Positions 46,866-61,900 of a stretch of 64,000 nucleotides of DNA are shown piece after piece (within the stretch, counting starts at the first letter, position 1; each line of letters opens with the position of its first letter). Under the pieces are notes generated by a model. The model had not been told where the DNA came from, did no database searches, and saw only the letters and a program-made list of their open reading frames with translations. The stretch is taken from positions 1 to 64,000 of the forward strand of contig FN649744.1 of assembly GCA_000310025.1 (NCBI GenBank). The letters run 5' to 3'. The position numbers and the translations under genes are program-made. This stretch comes from Ectocarpus siliculosus (taxonomy: Eukaryota; Sar; Phaeophyceae; Ectocarpales; Ectocarpaceae).

Positions 46866-47129
46866 CTCTGCTGCTTCGCCAAGCCTCGCCACGACCTCTC
46901 ATAGCCATACACAGCAGTGCCGCAGGATGCATACCACGACAGATGGAGCACTTGTTGAACTGCCCCTCCCGACGCGGCGACACGCCAACAACAGGGTACA
47001 GTAGACCTCGACCGACAGATAAGCAAAAACAGAAACCCAGACAAGGTATGAGCAACGACAGCAGTTGGCTCGTACGCGCCACGGCTACGGTAACACCACA
47101 ACGTCGGACCGATTGCGCGGTCTCCGCCT
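44711..47129. other. spacer, no gene supported; CT microsatellite
   Basis: It holds a GGAC tetranucleotide run (45330-45350), a pair of short direct repeats (GGGGGATATCTATATCTTGA near 46155 and GGGGGATACCTAGATCTTGA near 46228), and a pure CT tract at 46815-46862 just after TATAAAA at 46808. No domain is seen in any frame. Confidence 0.5.
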
Positions 47130-50100
47130 TCAGCCTTCCTTGCTCTCCCTCCGCTTCTTCTTCTTCTTCTTGCTGCTGCTGCTCTTGAGCTTGCTCTCGT
47201 CATCGTCGGTCGCCGCCGCCGCCGCCTTCACGGGACTGTCAACTTCGGTGTCGGGGGTAACGTCAACCTCGGCGGCCGCCTTGCGCTTCGGCGACGACTT
47301 GTCCATCTTCCTCTTCTTCTTGCTGCCGCCCTCTTCGGAGACCGTTTCTGCCGCTCCGTTTTCCTCCTTTCCTCCTGCTGCAGCTATCGCGTCCAGCGCT
47401 TGCGCCACCTGTCCGCACTGCAGCTGCATCGCCAGGCTAGCGCTGGCCTCCCCTACCGCGGCGAGCGATGCCTTTAACGACCTCGCCTCGGAGGCCAGGG
47501 CGGAGAGAGCCCCGACACCCTCGTCGGCGCTGACGGCAGCCGAGAGGCAACCCAAGATAGGCTTCAGGCGTTTCGCCTTGAGCATGGCGGAGGAGGATGC
47601 CGCGTTTGCTTTTGCCGGTTTCTTGTCGCCGGTTTCGGCCGCATCCCCTGTTGCTTTCGTGGAGGCGGACAAGGCCGCTTCCTTGGCGGCGATGGACATG
47701 ACGTCACTCAATGCCTTGAAGATCGCGGGACACTGGGCCAGCAGGGTTTCGCGAGAAGCTGGGTTCATCGATCCCCGTCTTCGGGCACAGAGGGGGGGGG
47801 GGGCATACACGGGCGGGAGAAACACAGGAAACGAGGTGTTTGGTTGTCTCGTACAAACTTGACACGAGATACATCTATGTAGGCCAAGAACCGTTCATCA
47901 CGGGGTGAGGGAAGCACTTCCTGGAGTGTATTTCGCGCCACACGCGCCAAGAAACGGACAGCAGTTCTTCTACTATGTATACACGTCATGTTTACCTCCT
48001 CCTCACAAGGGTACGCGCCGACAAAAAAATTGAAAAGTTTCCACGAATCACCGAAAAAGTACCGTACGACGCAGCCAAGACCAGAGCGCTCAATGGTCCC
48101 TCTACAGCAGCACAGCGCTGATTTCTGTGGCCACATCGCATACAACACGCATGAGTGTCTGTTCACCTCTGGAGAACCCCTGCCAGTAGACTAAAGGCCT
48201 CTGTCCTGAGGAAGTCGCTTGCGGCCGCTCCCTGAGCCGCCTTGACCAGCACTGGCGACAGCACGTCAGGGAACCGCTTGACCACCTCCTCGACCTGCCA
48301 AAGCGACATGATTCGAAACCGAACACGTTTGGAATCACCAACAAGAGATGTGAAGGAATGCAGTTTAGACCGTACAGTCGTAGGCCCTCTATAAGGCGGG
48401 TTATATAAGGCTGGAAAAAGTGGCCGGCACAAACGGGATGATCAAGTTGTTTTCTACGCATTGAATAAGGCGGGTGCCCTCTGTAGGGCGGGTGAATCGC
48501 TGCGGCGCATTCCCGCCTTATAGAGGGCCTACGACTGCACACGGCCCTCAGTGGTGCCGGTCGGCCGTTGTACATGCACAGTGCCAGTGATATCGCGTGA
48601 TGCAGAGGAAAAGGAACGGTTCAAGGTTATTTGACCCTCTGGACAGATACGTACTGCCGGGTGTTCGCCATCGTGCCGGTGAAACTGGCTTGTCACATAG
48701 AAGCACCACTTCAGTCCATCCCCAGCGTAAATCTGCGTCAACATGTGTCAAGATTCAACCGCCACAGCCAGTAGCACCTCCGGGAATGGCTTCACCACGC
48801 CTTTTCGAACTAAGGCCGGGGCACGCTCATGACCACAGATGAACTAGGAAACGACAATAACCCGAGCACAAAAATATCAATATTTTCCAAGATATTTCGC
48901 GATATGTGTCTTATCAGCCGAGATTGCACGCAAAATCGGTGAACAGCTGGTTGCGAATCCTGGTTGGTGTTGACGGCTGCGGTGTCCACAAAAGATTCGT
49001 GACTGTCGCGGACCACAAGCACAGGAGCTTGGGTGCTCGTGCCCCCTATACACTACTCAAGTACAACTTTTTTCTGTATGGGCACCCGTAGATGACAGCT
49101 ACTGGTACAGTATCGTAGGCGAAGTGAATCCACAGCTGGCATGCAGCCTTCACACTAACTCATGCACGCATCAACGAAAACACCGACAGAGCGATTAATC
49201 GATCAACATTCCACCATCCATTCTGGCACGGCACAACCTACCCCCGCCCCAATGATAACGCACCTGAACTACCGTGAAGCCACCGCCCCTCTTCTTGCCG
49301 AAGAAGTCTCCCACAGCCGCCGCGAGCGCCTTCAAGGCCCCCTCCAAGGCGTCCCCGCCGCCGCCGCCGCCGCCGCCCTTGCCCTTGCCCTTGGCGGGAG
49401 AGCTCTTGAGGGATCTCAGGCAGCATAGGGCACCCTCGAGGGCTAAGGACGCAAGGGGCGAGTTCTTCTCCCAGGCACGGCAGAGGCCGATCAGCTCCGA
49501 GAACGCCTCCGCGGTCTGGGCGCGGGTGTCGTCGGTGTCGTCCCCAGGTTTTGATCCTCGTTCCTCGGAGGAGGAGGAGGAGGAGGACGAGGCCCGGGGT
49601 TTGCACTTGCACAGGCGGTTCTTGTAGAGACTCTGTGGGGTGGTGGGATGGTGGGTAGGAGGGCAGGCGCGCCCGGCGTGAAGCGGGATCATGATCATCG
49701 TGATGAGCATCTACTGGACGCAGCTACCGTGAAAGACCGGCTTGAGAGCGAAATTGGGGCATGAACGTCGAGGCCGACGATCGTCTCTAACAAGCGGGCC
49801 ATGGACAAGTGTACCCAGGAGAGGTAGCAGCAGCGCAGCTGCGCCATGAACTAACTGTTTATCGTCGAATGAGCTATTTAACTGAGCGGGTTGGGTCGAC
49901 ATGTGAACGATCTTCTCCCTCTTGGTGTTCAATACAAGCTTCGTGCCCCACTATGACTGGGTCCCGATGGGCTAAAACTGTCTGCTGTATCGGTGCCAAC
50001 CTACAGTAGTAGCCAGCCCTTGTGCCAAAGAACAAGAAAGACAGCACCTTGCACAGCACGACACAAACAACAGCTGTGCCTGGCCTTTCAGCAAGCCCAA

Positions 50101-52887
50101 ACATCCCGCGGCAAAGCGTTGCCATTGTTACTACTTCCAAGTACATCAATTAAGCCTTGCCGCAGTGCATGGAGACTACCGACTGATGCAAAGAGTTCTC
50201 GCGAGCTCTTTACGAAGCGCGTGGTCCAACTGCTGTGTGTATGAAGGACAAATCCATCACACACGGAAGAGAGAAGCTCCCCGTATCGTACAACAAAGGC
50301 CGGCCGGGTTTGATCACTCACTCTCGTCAACACATGGTCAACCTGCGCGCAAGACAGACAAACACTTGGCAGCGATAAATGGAGACAACATAACACTCCT
50401 CTAAAAGGCTTTGGCGAAGGAGGAAAGAGATTAAAGACAACTAGAAAGGTTGCGGTTCTAGGGTCCAGCCGTTCACCTGGAGGCGAATGTTGAGGGCTGC
50501 ACCCTCGCCTCCTGCGGCGACTCCGCTTAGCTTCTCGATGCTCTTGAGGACGGGCAACAGGACGGTGAGGAGGTGCTGCGAGTCCGACCGGCGCGAACAC
50601 ACCACCTATAATGGGGAGAGCGGGAGAGATGGGAGAGATTGGTCAGAAGCATGTGGGGGGGGGGTGAAGAGATGGGGACGGCGAGAGAAGCAAAGGATGT
50701 TCACACCAACAAAAAAGAAAACAACTGTAAACGAAGTAGGGCTGTCTTCAACGTGCTAGAGCTTGCAAGGCCGACTAAAGCGAGAAGGATGAGGAGGAGG
50801 AGCAGTAGGAGCAGTAGGAGCAGGAGGAGCAGCAGCAGGTCTAGTCGGTGATACTATGATGCCCCCTCCTGATATATTTTACCCTGCGAGAAGCAACACA
50901 ATCAACTACGGACGTGAACGACTGAAAGCATTGAAATTTGCGGCGGTGGCGCCCCACTGAGAGCTTCAATCATTCAAAGCTACCTTGGAATGCGACAGCA
51001 ACTGCCTAGGCACTCATCTTACCAACGTTGTCTTTAGTCCTCTCTTGAGTACACACCAAAAGGCTACACCAATAGATAACACCCTCGACAGACAGCTCAT
51101 CCGAACGAGATCCCACACAAGCCACCACGTCTCAAACACGCAAAAACACCCCCCAAACACGGCTGAAGTACTTGTTCAAATACATCAACAACGGAGAGAG
51201 AACAACAGAAGACGCTTCTCACCTCCAGGAGATCCAAGGCGCGAAGCCGTATCTGGTACCCCTGTCGCTCTGCCTCCTGAGCTCCCTTCTTCCGCCCCAA
51301 CTTCTTTAGCCCTATGAGAGCTCCCAATGCCTTGTCGGCCCCCGCATGATGCTGGAAACCTTCCTCTCCGCCCTCGTCCTCCTCTTCTCCGGCCAAGAGT
51401 GCTTCCATGTCCGACGGGTCCACCATCACCTACATGTCGCACATCGATTGCACAGCGGTGCAGTCAGTGTAGAAAGGAAAAAAAAGTTGTGGCTGCTAAC
51501 TCTTCTCTTCTTTGTGTGTCAAGGGTAGAGACCGCAGTGCAGTCCGAGTGTCTGTCAGCGTAGAAAGAAAAAGGAAAGCTGTTTCCTGCTTCCTCTCCTC
51601 TTCTCACTTGCTCTTCTGCACTTGTCCAATCCGAAATAAACCAAGTTCGGCGGCCACCGGCCGTGCGTGGCCCAGACAACTCACAGATACCTGCAGCCCA
51701 AAAATCGAAATACGCGGTAGAAAAAAGCGCCGCAACCAGAAAAACAAGCTTTAAAAGTGTCAGAACAGAGATTCATGCACATGCCACGGCGGTGGGTAGT
51801 GTTTGCTAGACGTATGTATGTGACTTTAATTGTGTGTTACCTCATCCTTGTCTCCATCGTTCTCGCCGCTGTCGCTGTCGCTGTCGTCGGAGCTGCTGCT
51901 CTCCTCCTGCTCCCCATCGCTGCTGCCCTTTCCCTCAGACCCAGACTTGCCGTTCTTTGCCATCTCCTCGTCGTCATCGCCATCGCTGTCTTCCTCCTCC
52001 TCCTCTTCTGAGGATGACTCGTTCCCGCCTGTGTTATTTTTATCGGAGCAAATCACGCACACATGAGACTGGCGTCGTAGCATTGATCAGCCACCTAGCG
52101 CGGTCGGTGCTAACCAAAGAAAAACACGCACAAAAATTAACGCATCGGCAGGGGGAGGGAGCCCCCAGACTAGATTGCCGTATTCCCATTGGTCAGTCTG
52201 GTAGGGCGGCCAAGCTCGTTAAAGGAACACACACACCGGAATCCACCGCCAACGTGGGAAAGGATGAGAAGGAAATCGTCCGAACGGACTTTGAGGGGGG
52301 ACCAGCCACTCTGTCCTGCCCTCTTTCAACTTGTTGCTGACGTCGCCTTCACACGAAAAATCGTCCTGATTTCTGATTTCCTGCTCTTCAGTGCAAAGAA
52401 AAGGAATTTCGGTGGATAAAACTACTTGTACAAATGATCGTTGATCACCACATTGTCCGATTGGTGGTCGAGAATCAACTCCGATACGCCCCTTCCTCCG
52501 GGTTGGCACGTTCTAGTTGTTGCTTTAGTTTTGATACGTTACCTAACCAATGACGAGACAGACGCTTCAAGGAAAATTAAACAAACCTCAACGACTGTCG
52601 ACCATCAAAAAGAGCACAACCACAATTAATCCTGCAACCGTCCCTGTGGTTCTGTGACTTGTGCACCTCATCCCCGTGTACCCCGTCAACAAAACACGCC
52701 AGCGAGAGACAGGGAACCCCTTGTACGCTTTGTTTTTCCTTGCTTGAGGCAGCGAGTCAGGCTCTACTCTGTCCTACCTTCATCCTGGTCTCCGCACACG
52801 GCGGCCACTAACGTGTTGAGAGCAGAACGCGTCAAAGGGGTCGAGCCGGACACCATACCCCACACGCGCCTGCAAAACACACACGAG

Positions 52888-52934
<47 letters not shown>

Positions 52935-55900
52935 GGGGGGGGGGGGGGGGGGGGGGGGGGGGNNNNNNNNNNNNNNNNNNNNNNNNNNNNNNNNNNNNNN
53001 NNNNNNNNNNNNNNNNNNNNNNNNNNNNNNNNNNNNNNNNNNNNNNNNNNNNNNNNNNNNNNGACTCGAAGGATATCATCCTGGGCAGCACCATCCACCT
53101 CGGGCAACCTCGCGCCGCCATCGGCCAGCCCAAGAAGGTGGTCGACGACGGCGGGGGCGAGCTTTTCGCTGTTTTGCGTGTCGGGGGACGGAGGGAGGGA
53201 GAGGGAGAGGCCAGTCAAGTCAGGCCAATGTATGCTTGTACCGAAAGGAGGTGGCGTCCGTGTGCAGGTAGATGAAAGACCCAATACGTGTTGGTGTGCA
53301 TGCGTGCGACTGGCAAGGAAAAAGAACTACGAACACGCCCCGTAAAGTCTTCATTGCTATTCTAGCGTCAACCGCGCTAGCCTAACGAGACGACCACTAA
53401 AAAAGACGTCAGTCTTACATCAGATCAGTCAAGCACACCAAGCACGCAAACCATACAGACGTAGCGCACAACAAAGGGTGGAAAAACGCCGCAAACAAAG
53501 AAGCAACAACAACAGCAACAAAATGGCGGTAGCCGCGACATAAGCCCCGAACTCCCCCGCCCCCTTCCCCTCCTAGTCCTCACCTGGCCGTGTCACGGAG
53601 CCCCCGGACGGAGTGAGTCGACGGCTCAGCAACGACGGCCACGAGAACGTCGGCAAGCATGGCCAGAGGGTCCGGCTCTGCACACGCCGGCGGCAAAGGG
53701 GAGAAAGAGTTGAGGCTTAGACGGGGACAGAAAAGGCGGGTTAAAAGAGAGTGAGTGCTCGGAAAGCTGGTTCTGCTGTGTGCTTTCGTGGCTTCATTGA
53801 AAAGAAAACGATGGTCTTGGCTAACTCGTACACCATCGAACCGTTGTCCCCAGCAGCGGCCAGACAACAGCAAGTGCATCTTTCCCCACCGTACACCACG
53901 ATTTGGCCGCGCCATCCCATGCCAGAACCGTTCCACACGGGATTCCAGGCCAACATCGTAGCATCTGTTACCTACAGCCGCAGTCGCATCTCTCCCTTAC
54001 CGTCCCTGTCTTCCTCCTCTTCGTCATCATCGTCATCCTCTTCGTCCTTAGCCGAGCCAGACATGCGGCCGTAGGTCTCGACGAGATCAGTGATGTGCTG
54101 GCTACGCTCCATTTCCCGGCCGCGTGCCTCCTCCTTCGACCCTTCCAGCATGTGCAGCGACACCATCAGCAGGATGCCGGCGAACGCAGAGCCGAGCTTG
54201 TCGTCCCTGTGGCCAGCACCAGCAGCAGCAACAACAACCGTTAGCGATAGTATCTCTACAACCGTAACCTCTCCCGGAGTCTGGTCTCGCCCACCGTTTT
54301 GAGCGTGCCGCTGCAAGAGCGAGGGCAACGGCCTTCCTCGCCACACCAACGCTTCATCCTGCCCACAATACACCTCTATGTGACACCCACCCCTCCCCTA
54401 TGGTTTAACGACTACGGCATGCGTTTACACGAGTACACCCCCTCCCCTGGGCTAGCCTGGGTCCCGACGTCGCTCCGTCCCGGCATCATAGGCATGCGAG
54501 GTCAACGGTCTAACGACTACGGCATGCATTTTTCATTAGTACGACAAGCCCAAAGGACTCCGAAATACCTTGCTGCGCCGGCCCTGATTCGCCCGACAAC
54601 AGCCAGCGCCACCGAGCACGCCTCCCGCTCGTCCACACCCACCGACAGCCCCTTCACCAGCTTCCTCCCCCCTCCCTCCAGACCCTGCCAGGTCTCGTGC
54701 AGACCCCACAGGGCCTCCAGCGCTCCCCATCCTGCGGAGCCCCCCTCATCGGTAGGCTTTTTCTTGGAGGGAGACTTGCTGCTCTTGCTCTTGCTCTCGC
54801 CCTTGTTGGTGCCGGAGTTAGCCTGCCAGAAGAGCGGCTTGGCGGCGATGTCGGCGACGAGGCTGAAGAACTTGGAGCGGCAGAGCTCCAGCGTCTTCGG
54901 GAGCATGGCGGTCGCCGCCGCTGCACGCAAAAAAAAACACACACACACACAGACACACACACAGCAGGGAAGAGGGAGGGAGAGGGAGAGGTGGAGACAG
55001 GGAGAGAGGGACAGACCGAGTGACAGAGGGAGAGAGAGAGACAAGAGAGAAAGGGCGAGAGGAAGAGCGAGAGCAAGAGATGCGGGGAGAGACAAGCAGA
55101 GAGGTAATCGACGTGGGACATTAGATGGATGGTGTTGTATGCACGTGTGTACATGCAAAAGAGCGGGACGGGAGGGAAAAAAAAATAACACAGCAGTGAA
55201 CGCACGTTGACCGATCCGATTCCGCCTTGCCCAACAGCAACAAAAAGCAAACGCTGGCTCGTCAAACCCTGCGTGGAGACATAATATGCATAGTTTGATA
55301 CGTGCGCGAGAGGCTCAACCTTTGTCTTTGACTCCGTCGGAACGAAGTGCAGCCTACAAGTACACAATCCAAAAAAAGCCCGCAAAAAAAACACGATTGC
55401 TCTTTCCCCGGCTGCTTCACCCACCAAAGTAACTACTGAAACGCTTCTACTTGGAAATCGAGAGCACCACCCTTTGCACAATCAAGCAGAACACAGAGTA
55501 GATACCTATCATACCCTACCTCCATCCGCGGGGGCGAAGAAACCGGCCTCCAGGAAAAACTCAGCAGTCTTGGTGAGCCGTTTCCCCTGGATTTCCAAGC
55601 CACCCCCCCCCCCAGCAGCAGCAACAATCGCGGCGCCCCTGGCGTCCCTCTTGCCCCCGCCCCCGTCACCACCCCCGGAACTCCTCGCCAAGGAGTAGAG
55701 GGCTTCCACGGCCTGGAGGCGTTCCGCCGCCGAACCGGCATCGGAACCAGAACCGTCGATGGGTTCTTCGGAGGTTGCAACGCCGTTCGCGACGGGGTCT
55801 GTGGCGGTTTTAGCCGCACCAGGTGCGGCAGAGATCGAGGTTGCCATGTCGTGGTCAGTACAGATCTGCGATGAACAACGGGTGAATTGCAGTGGAAGCC

Positions 55901-58900
55901 CTCCTACGGTAGATAACACCCACGAAAAAGACGTGGGGGTGGTGGTCAAGTGCCGCTCTTGCGGGGACGCGCTCTCCTTGCTGCATCACTGCGGCGACGA
56001 CGGCATCGGCATCGACAGACAAACAGGAAACCTTTCTCACAGCAGTGCCTGTCTCATGACTACGTGTAGGCCAGGTTCCTACGCACCTTCGGAGCCTGTC
56101 CACCCTGGCTTGCCCTGAACCACGCCCTTGAGGAACTCCACGTGGGCGTCCAACGCTTCCTGGAGGTTTTCCAGACGGCACGTGGTGCAGAGTTATGCGT
56201 ATGTATGCCACGAGAGGGGCAAGACAGGCCTGAGGCACGTCGCACGCACACATGGTAGGACGGCGCTCGGCCACAACAGATGCATCATGACGGATGACAA
56301 AACCAAAGGCGTTGCTCCTGGTGCCATGTCAAAATGAGGGACACAAACCGCTGCGCATTTGCAACACGTGTAGACGTAGACGGCCAACAGAAAGTAGGAA
56401 GGTGCATGCCACATGCCGCATGTATCGCAGGCAAGATTGAGAGTGATATTGGCGCATGCCTGGCCTAAATCATGAGAGTGAGAGTGATACTGCAACATAC
56501 CTGTCCCATCCCCTTGACGAGGGAAGACACCACGTTCACCCCGGTCCGGTTGTCGAAGCGGATGGTGCCCCTGCGGAGAAGACACGCCGCAACCTGCGCC
56601 TGAACCTGACAACGAGAAAAAAAAAAAAAAAGGCACAAAAATCGATCCTGAAGTTCAACGAAGGCACTTGCACTGCAAACACATGCAGGAACCGTCTACG
56701 TCAACAAGCAAAAACCATACAGGGAAGGTTAAGGTAACTATTTACCACAAGGGGGGGATGGAGGGGCGGCACGAAGCTCCCTCTGTATTTGAGCTCGAAG
56801 CTGCGGGATGGTATGTACAACAACTGGCGGTGCTGCACTACATTTTGGTCAAGGGGAAAGTAGCCGCTGTTAAGCACTTGACTCATCATCTCACCATATG
56901 CTACGATCTGAAGTCCCCCCCCCCCTCCCTCCGAAGCATGCCTTGTGAGCTGTACACGCATGAAATATACTCATACTTACCTCCTGATCATCCTTGATGA
57001 TCTTCGGCAGCTGCTTGAGCGTCATGTGCACCAAGGAAAACAGGTAGTTTTCTTCTCCCTGCACAACAAAAACAAGAAATCGCCCGGGCTACAGCAGTTC
57101 ATTCAACGCTTAGTTTCACCCACCATCACACCGATAAACAACGTACGTAACGCACAAGCACAGACGCCGCAACATAGCAACAATCAACAGCAGCCTTTTC
57201 CACGCCGATCATCAAACTGCAGGTCGGTACATCGTCAAACAACATGGTTGCAATCGTATACTTGCCTACACAGGCAGAAAAAGCAACCAAAATACTTCGT
57301 GATCAATAAGCAAACAAACCGAACAAGTGTCTACGAGTTCCGCGAAACATCGATAACTCAGAAACGGAGTACGAGTAAACAAAAAATCGACTACATATAA
57401 CACAGAATTTTTTTTAATGAAGTACGATAAGAAAAGACAATGCAAACACAAGAATCGCGCACCTTGGTGTGGTTGAGAATGAGCCGAACGATGCCCGGGG
57501 AGAGCACGTGCCACACACCCGCCGCCGGCACCCGTTGCAATACCTGCGTGCACGAAAAAAGAAGAAAATCAAAATCGGGGGATCGGAGGTGAGCGCGGGT
57601 CGACACCAAGACTATTCCGCATCAACAACAACCAAGAGTTCGAAGTTTTTCTTTCTAGGTCAAACAGCAATTTCGCCATGATTCTCCATTTGTTGCCACA
57701 GTCTTCGACGACGCTCCGTGGTGGTATCACATCACGACAGCAGTGGCCATGTGCTGGTGTCATACTCGACGTGCTGTTGTCGTGTCGACGTCAACGTCCG
57801 TGTCTGTGGCACGCCGTAGCACCAGCATCAGCACTAAAAAGCAGCACAGCTGTAGCAGCAATATCAAGTGACGTATCGTAAACAAGCGCTGATGCGGCAA
57901 GGACAAAGAAAAAAAACTCGCATGTCCGGTCTAGCTTGGCTTGTGAATCATCGTCTTCATACACCCCATCACCAGACCCCTCTCACAGACAAGAGAGAGA
58001 GAAAGAGGGGGGGGGGGGGGGGGAGGGAGAAAGAGAGCGACCAACCTGCTTGAGCAGGAGGACCGCAGTCCCCTTGTTGTTGAGCGACGTGTTCGTAAGG
58101 GCGCCGTCCACCACACAAGACCAAACCTGCTCCACAACCATGACGTCATTTCAACATGACATCATTTCAACATGACGTGAGGGGAGGGGTGGGATAGGGG
58201 TAGGATCGTCAGGCCTGTCACATCGAAACGCAGATTGTGCCGGAGCAGGACAACCAAGGCTTTGTTGGGGGTCTACTTCAAGAACTTTCATACAAAAAAA
58301 TGAGGTCATGTTTTGGTGGAACATTGATGCAGCCTCTGGTGAATCCGCCAACGACGAGTGTTTTCCGGTGTACCCGGAAACGGAGCGCGCTTCCCGGGAA
58401 ACCCGCTCACAGACGGTGCATGCTGATAAAACCCGCCCATAGATGTGATTTCCGGCATGTCCCGCGCAGTGAGGGGCTTTCTTTTCTCGCCGGCCTTCCG
58501 AGGCAACCAACCTTTCCGAACAACTCCATCTGTGTGACGCAGATGCGCCCATACCCCCCCCCCCTCCCCCCCCGGTGTTTGCCATCGGGGTTTGGGTTTT
58601 CGTCGCTTGGCAACGACGTTGTAAAACAAGCCCCCCACTCGGTGTTTGCCATCGGGATTGGGGTTTCGTCGCTTGGCAACGACGTTGTAAAACAAGCCAA
58701 TTCACTTCGTGAACTCGGCAACCAGGTTACCGTTTTTTTTTTTTACCTCGTTTTTTTTGTTGGCGGTAACCATAATGGTGGTCGAGTAGATCATGTTGTG
58801 CGGGGTCGAGAAACCTCACTCCGCGCAATGGGGGATGATCGCACCACGTTGTGTTAAAATGGTCAAGCTTCCTCGAGGCAGTTACACAGTGCTTACAACT

Positions 58901-61900
58901 GTCTCTGGAAGTGAAAGCACCAGAAAATAAATTAAGTCATACGTAGCTGTCATCCGTACGCAAGGAAGTAAGCACAAGATGCCGAACACCCTTAGCAGGA
59001 TGCAGCTCACCCTTCATGCGACTCGCCAAATACCTCACGGCGCTTCGCGCTTGGTGATGTGAGAGCCTGGTCCGGTGAGAACCCGGCGTGCTCCGTCCCG
59101 GCTTTGTAGGGATGCGAGGTCAATGGTCAAACGACTACGGCATGCACAACTATGAGTACACCCCCCCCCCCCCCCCTCCACACACACACCCCTTCTCTTG
59201 CAGGCCCCGGACTCAGCACGAGTCCACAGAAAGCCCTTACCATGGTTGTTGATCATTTTTTAAGAAGAAAACATGGGATGGTTTTTCACCTCTCCGAGCT
59301 TCTTCAAGCGCTTGGCGCTAAGCGGGGCACGAGGCTGACCCGCCGGGGATAGGCCAAGGTCGTCCCACAAACGTCCCCACAGCGAGTGAACCTTCGGGAA
59401 GACGCCTGCCGACTGTTTCAGCGGCGATACCAGGTCCTACACGAGGAGAGGTGCAGAGCACGTGGGGGGGCGGTGGGAGCGGCGGAATTACGCCCTACGG
59501 ATGGATCTCGTCCAGAAGCAACAGATGGACAGCAGCCATGCCGAAAGCACTGCTGGTAAGTGTTGGGTCTATCTTGCAAAGCACAGCATGGACATCCATC
59601 GACCTGGACGTCGCAGGCACCTACAGTAATCTCTCGGTGGACCAATCAACGCTCTCTGATCCACCTGAACCGTTTAGGAGCATCAAGATATCAACCTTCT
59701 TCGATGTCCAGTACAACGACCTTGGCGACACTCACAGACTCTCATGTTTTTCTATCGCGGGGGACACCCCACCCCACCAAGATTCTTCTGATACAAGCTA
59801 CATGGCACCCACCCAATCAACGACCTTGCCGTGCCCATTTGTGTCTCATCTCCGCTACTCATCACTATCCATAAGTGTTTTCATCTCTCCCTACCCATCA
59901 CGAACCATCCAACCCCGTCAAAGCTATTTTGATCTAGACATCCGGACCTTGGCCACACCCACACAAACTGCTGTTTGGATATTTGGTGTAGATATTTGGT
60001 GTAAGAAATTGCTTTAGATTTTTGAAAAGCAATTTTGAGGCCAGCAGATTCTCATTTCCAGAACTGCTTTGAGAGCGAAAGAAAAAAAGATACGCATCTC
60101 TTGGTACACCATCCGTTGTGTTCATCGAGTCAACTCTCTTCGCTTTTGGCAGAGGCCAATCAGCGTCCCTAGCTTCGCCCACCTGTGCCTTCCCGACCCG
60201 CACCACCGAAGCGTGTCTTAAGAAAGCCGGCAGTGCTTGCTTCAGGGCGGCATCTTCCTGCGGATCCAGGCCCCTCTCCCTCATGATGGAGCGCAAGCCC
60301 AGAGATAGCAGCAGCTGGTCTGACGACAGATCCGCCAGCTGCCTCAACAAACAAACAAACAAGACAGGACAAGAGAGGTGCCGGCAAGGAGCCCACCCAA
60401 CAAAATCAGCGTAACAACGGAAGGCACGTGAAACATTACTTCGTGCTTGGCCACAGTGCATACGTGGGATACGATATGATACGTCTGTGGATGAGAACAA
60501 ATTCACCAAACATTTGCATAGCATACGGTGCAACGAAAATTAAAAAAAATGTCAAGAAAACCCAAAATTCGAGAAAAAAACAAACGCCTTGCAAGATTCA
60601 CAAGTCCAGTGCAACGGAATTCAGTTCACACTTCTAGCATCGATAGCGCTGCCTGCCGAAGAATGCTGCTGCGCCCATAAAACACATGACGGTTAGTGCG
60701 AGAGACGCAACCACACTCTGTACAAAAAAAAACAAGGCACTTGAATCGATGAGGTGTGACAACGATATAATAGTGCGGTACATAGTCGTTACGCTTTCAA
60801 ACTGCGCACCGTTAACCAAAAAAAAAAAAAAAAAACACATCAACTGTAACCGCCGCCCCGTCTTTTGAGGAAGACCCATATTTTTGTCTTCCCATGCCAT
60901 CAACTGAACGGTCCGGTTCGCCCACATTTAGAAGCAGAGAGCGATTGTTGTTCCAACCTTTTTTCATCCGGAAACCCACAAAGCAAGGACGACTAAATAA
61001 AGTGAGGATGGACAAGAAGCTCCTTCCTTCTTTCTTTCTTTCTTTCTGACCTGGAGGGTGCTTCCGTCCTTCCCCTTGAGCAGGGGTACCATGAGCGGTA
61101 GGACCACTCGCACGAACTCCCCCTCTCCCTCGAACGCCTTGGAGGTCACCAGGAGGGCCGCCTCCCCCGCCGCCTGCCCGATCCACTTCCTCTTCGTGTA
61201 CAGCTCTGACACCGCCTGTTTTTTGACGTTCGATTCCGACGGAAACAGCAAGTAGGACGTGTTGGTTCCGCTTGCATTTGTTGTCGTTCTTGTCGTGGGC
61301 GGAAGCAAGGTTAAATTTTCATGGTTTTATACCCCCAACAACATGCGGTGGAGGAAATGCTATTATAGGACTAAAGTAGAAACAAAACCGTCTCACGTAC
61401 ACGCAGCATCCAAAAGAAACAAGGAACAGTGCTCAGGCATATCGGACGTGTCTCCTGCACAAAGAAAATGGCTAGTGGTCCACGGTCAAGCGACTAGGAA
61501 CGGAGGTAAGGAACATAATGGATGAGTCCGCCACCCGCTGTCCCGTCGAGTAAGGCGTGCTTCTTGACGAAAACACTCCTCGTTTCTCCTCGAAACTCTC
61601 CACCAGTTGTCAAAAAACAGGTACATAGGGTTTGAAGAAGACCAGGCAAGTCAACTGGCAGCAAGTTGTCGCTACCCTCATCATGCGACAAGGTATTTCT
61701 TGCAATGGATCGCACACATAGGCAGAGTTGGGCAGACGGTACACCTCGGGGTATCTCTGGACCCCTCCTACCGGGGTACTTCTGTGAAAACAGCCAACCA
61801 GGGCCCGCTACTTTTCTTGAAACTGTCGTCCTCACTAAAATACACTACGCGAAACGCTGCAAACACCACTGCGACTCACCGACCACAACAACGACTTCAA

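Noticed and set aside
52654-53271. Frame spanning the 100-N gap
   Set aside because: It is open only because N codons carry no stops; the real exon is on the minus strand.
54299-55210. 303-codon plus-strand frame
   Set aside because: Shadow of a POL5 exon continuing into GA-rich intron repeat; no domain.
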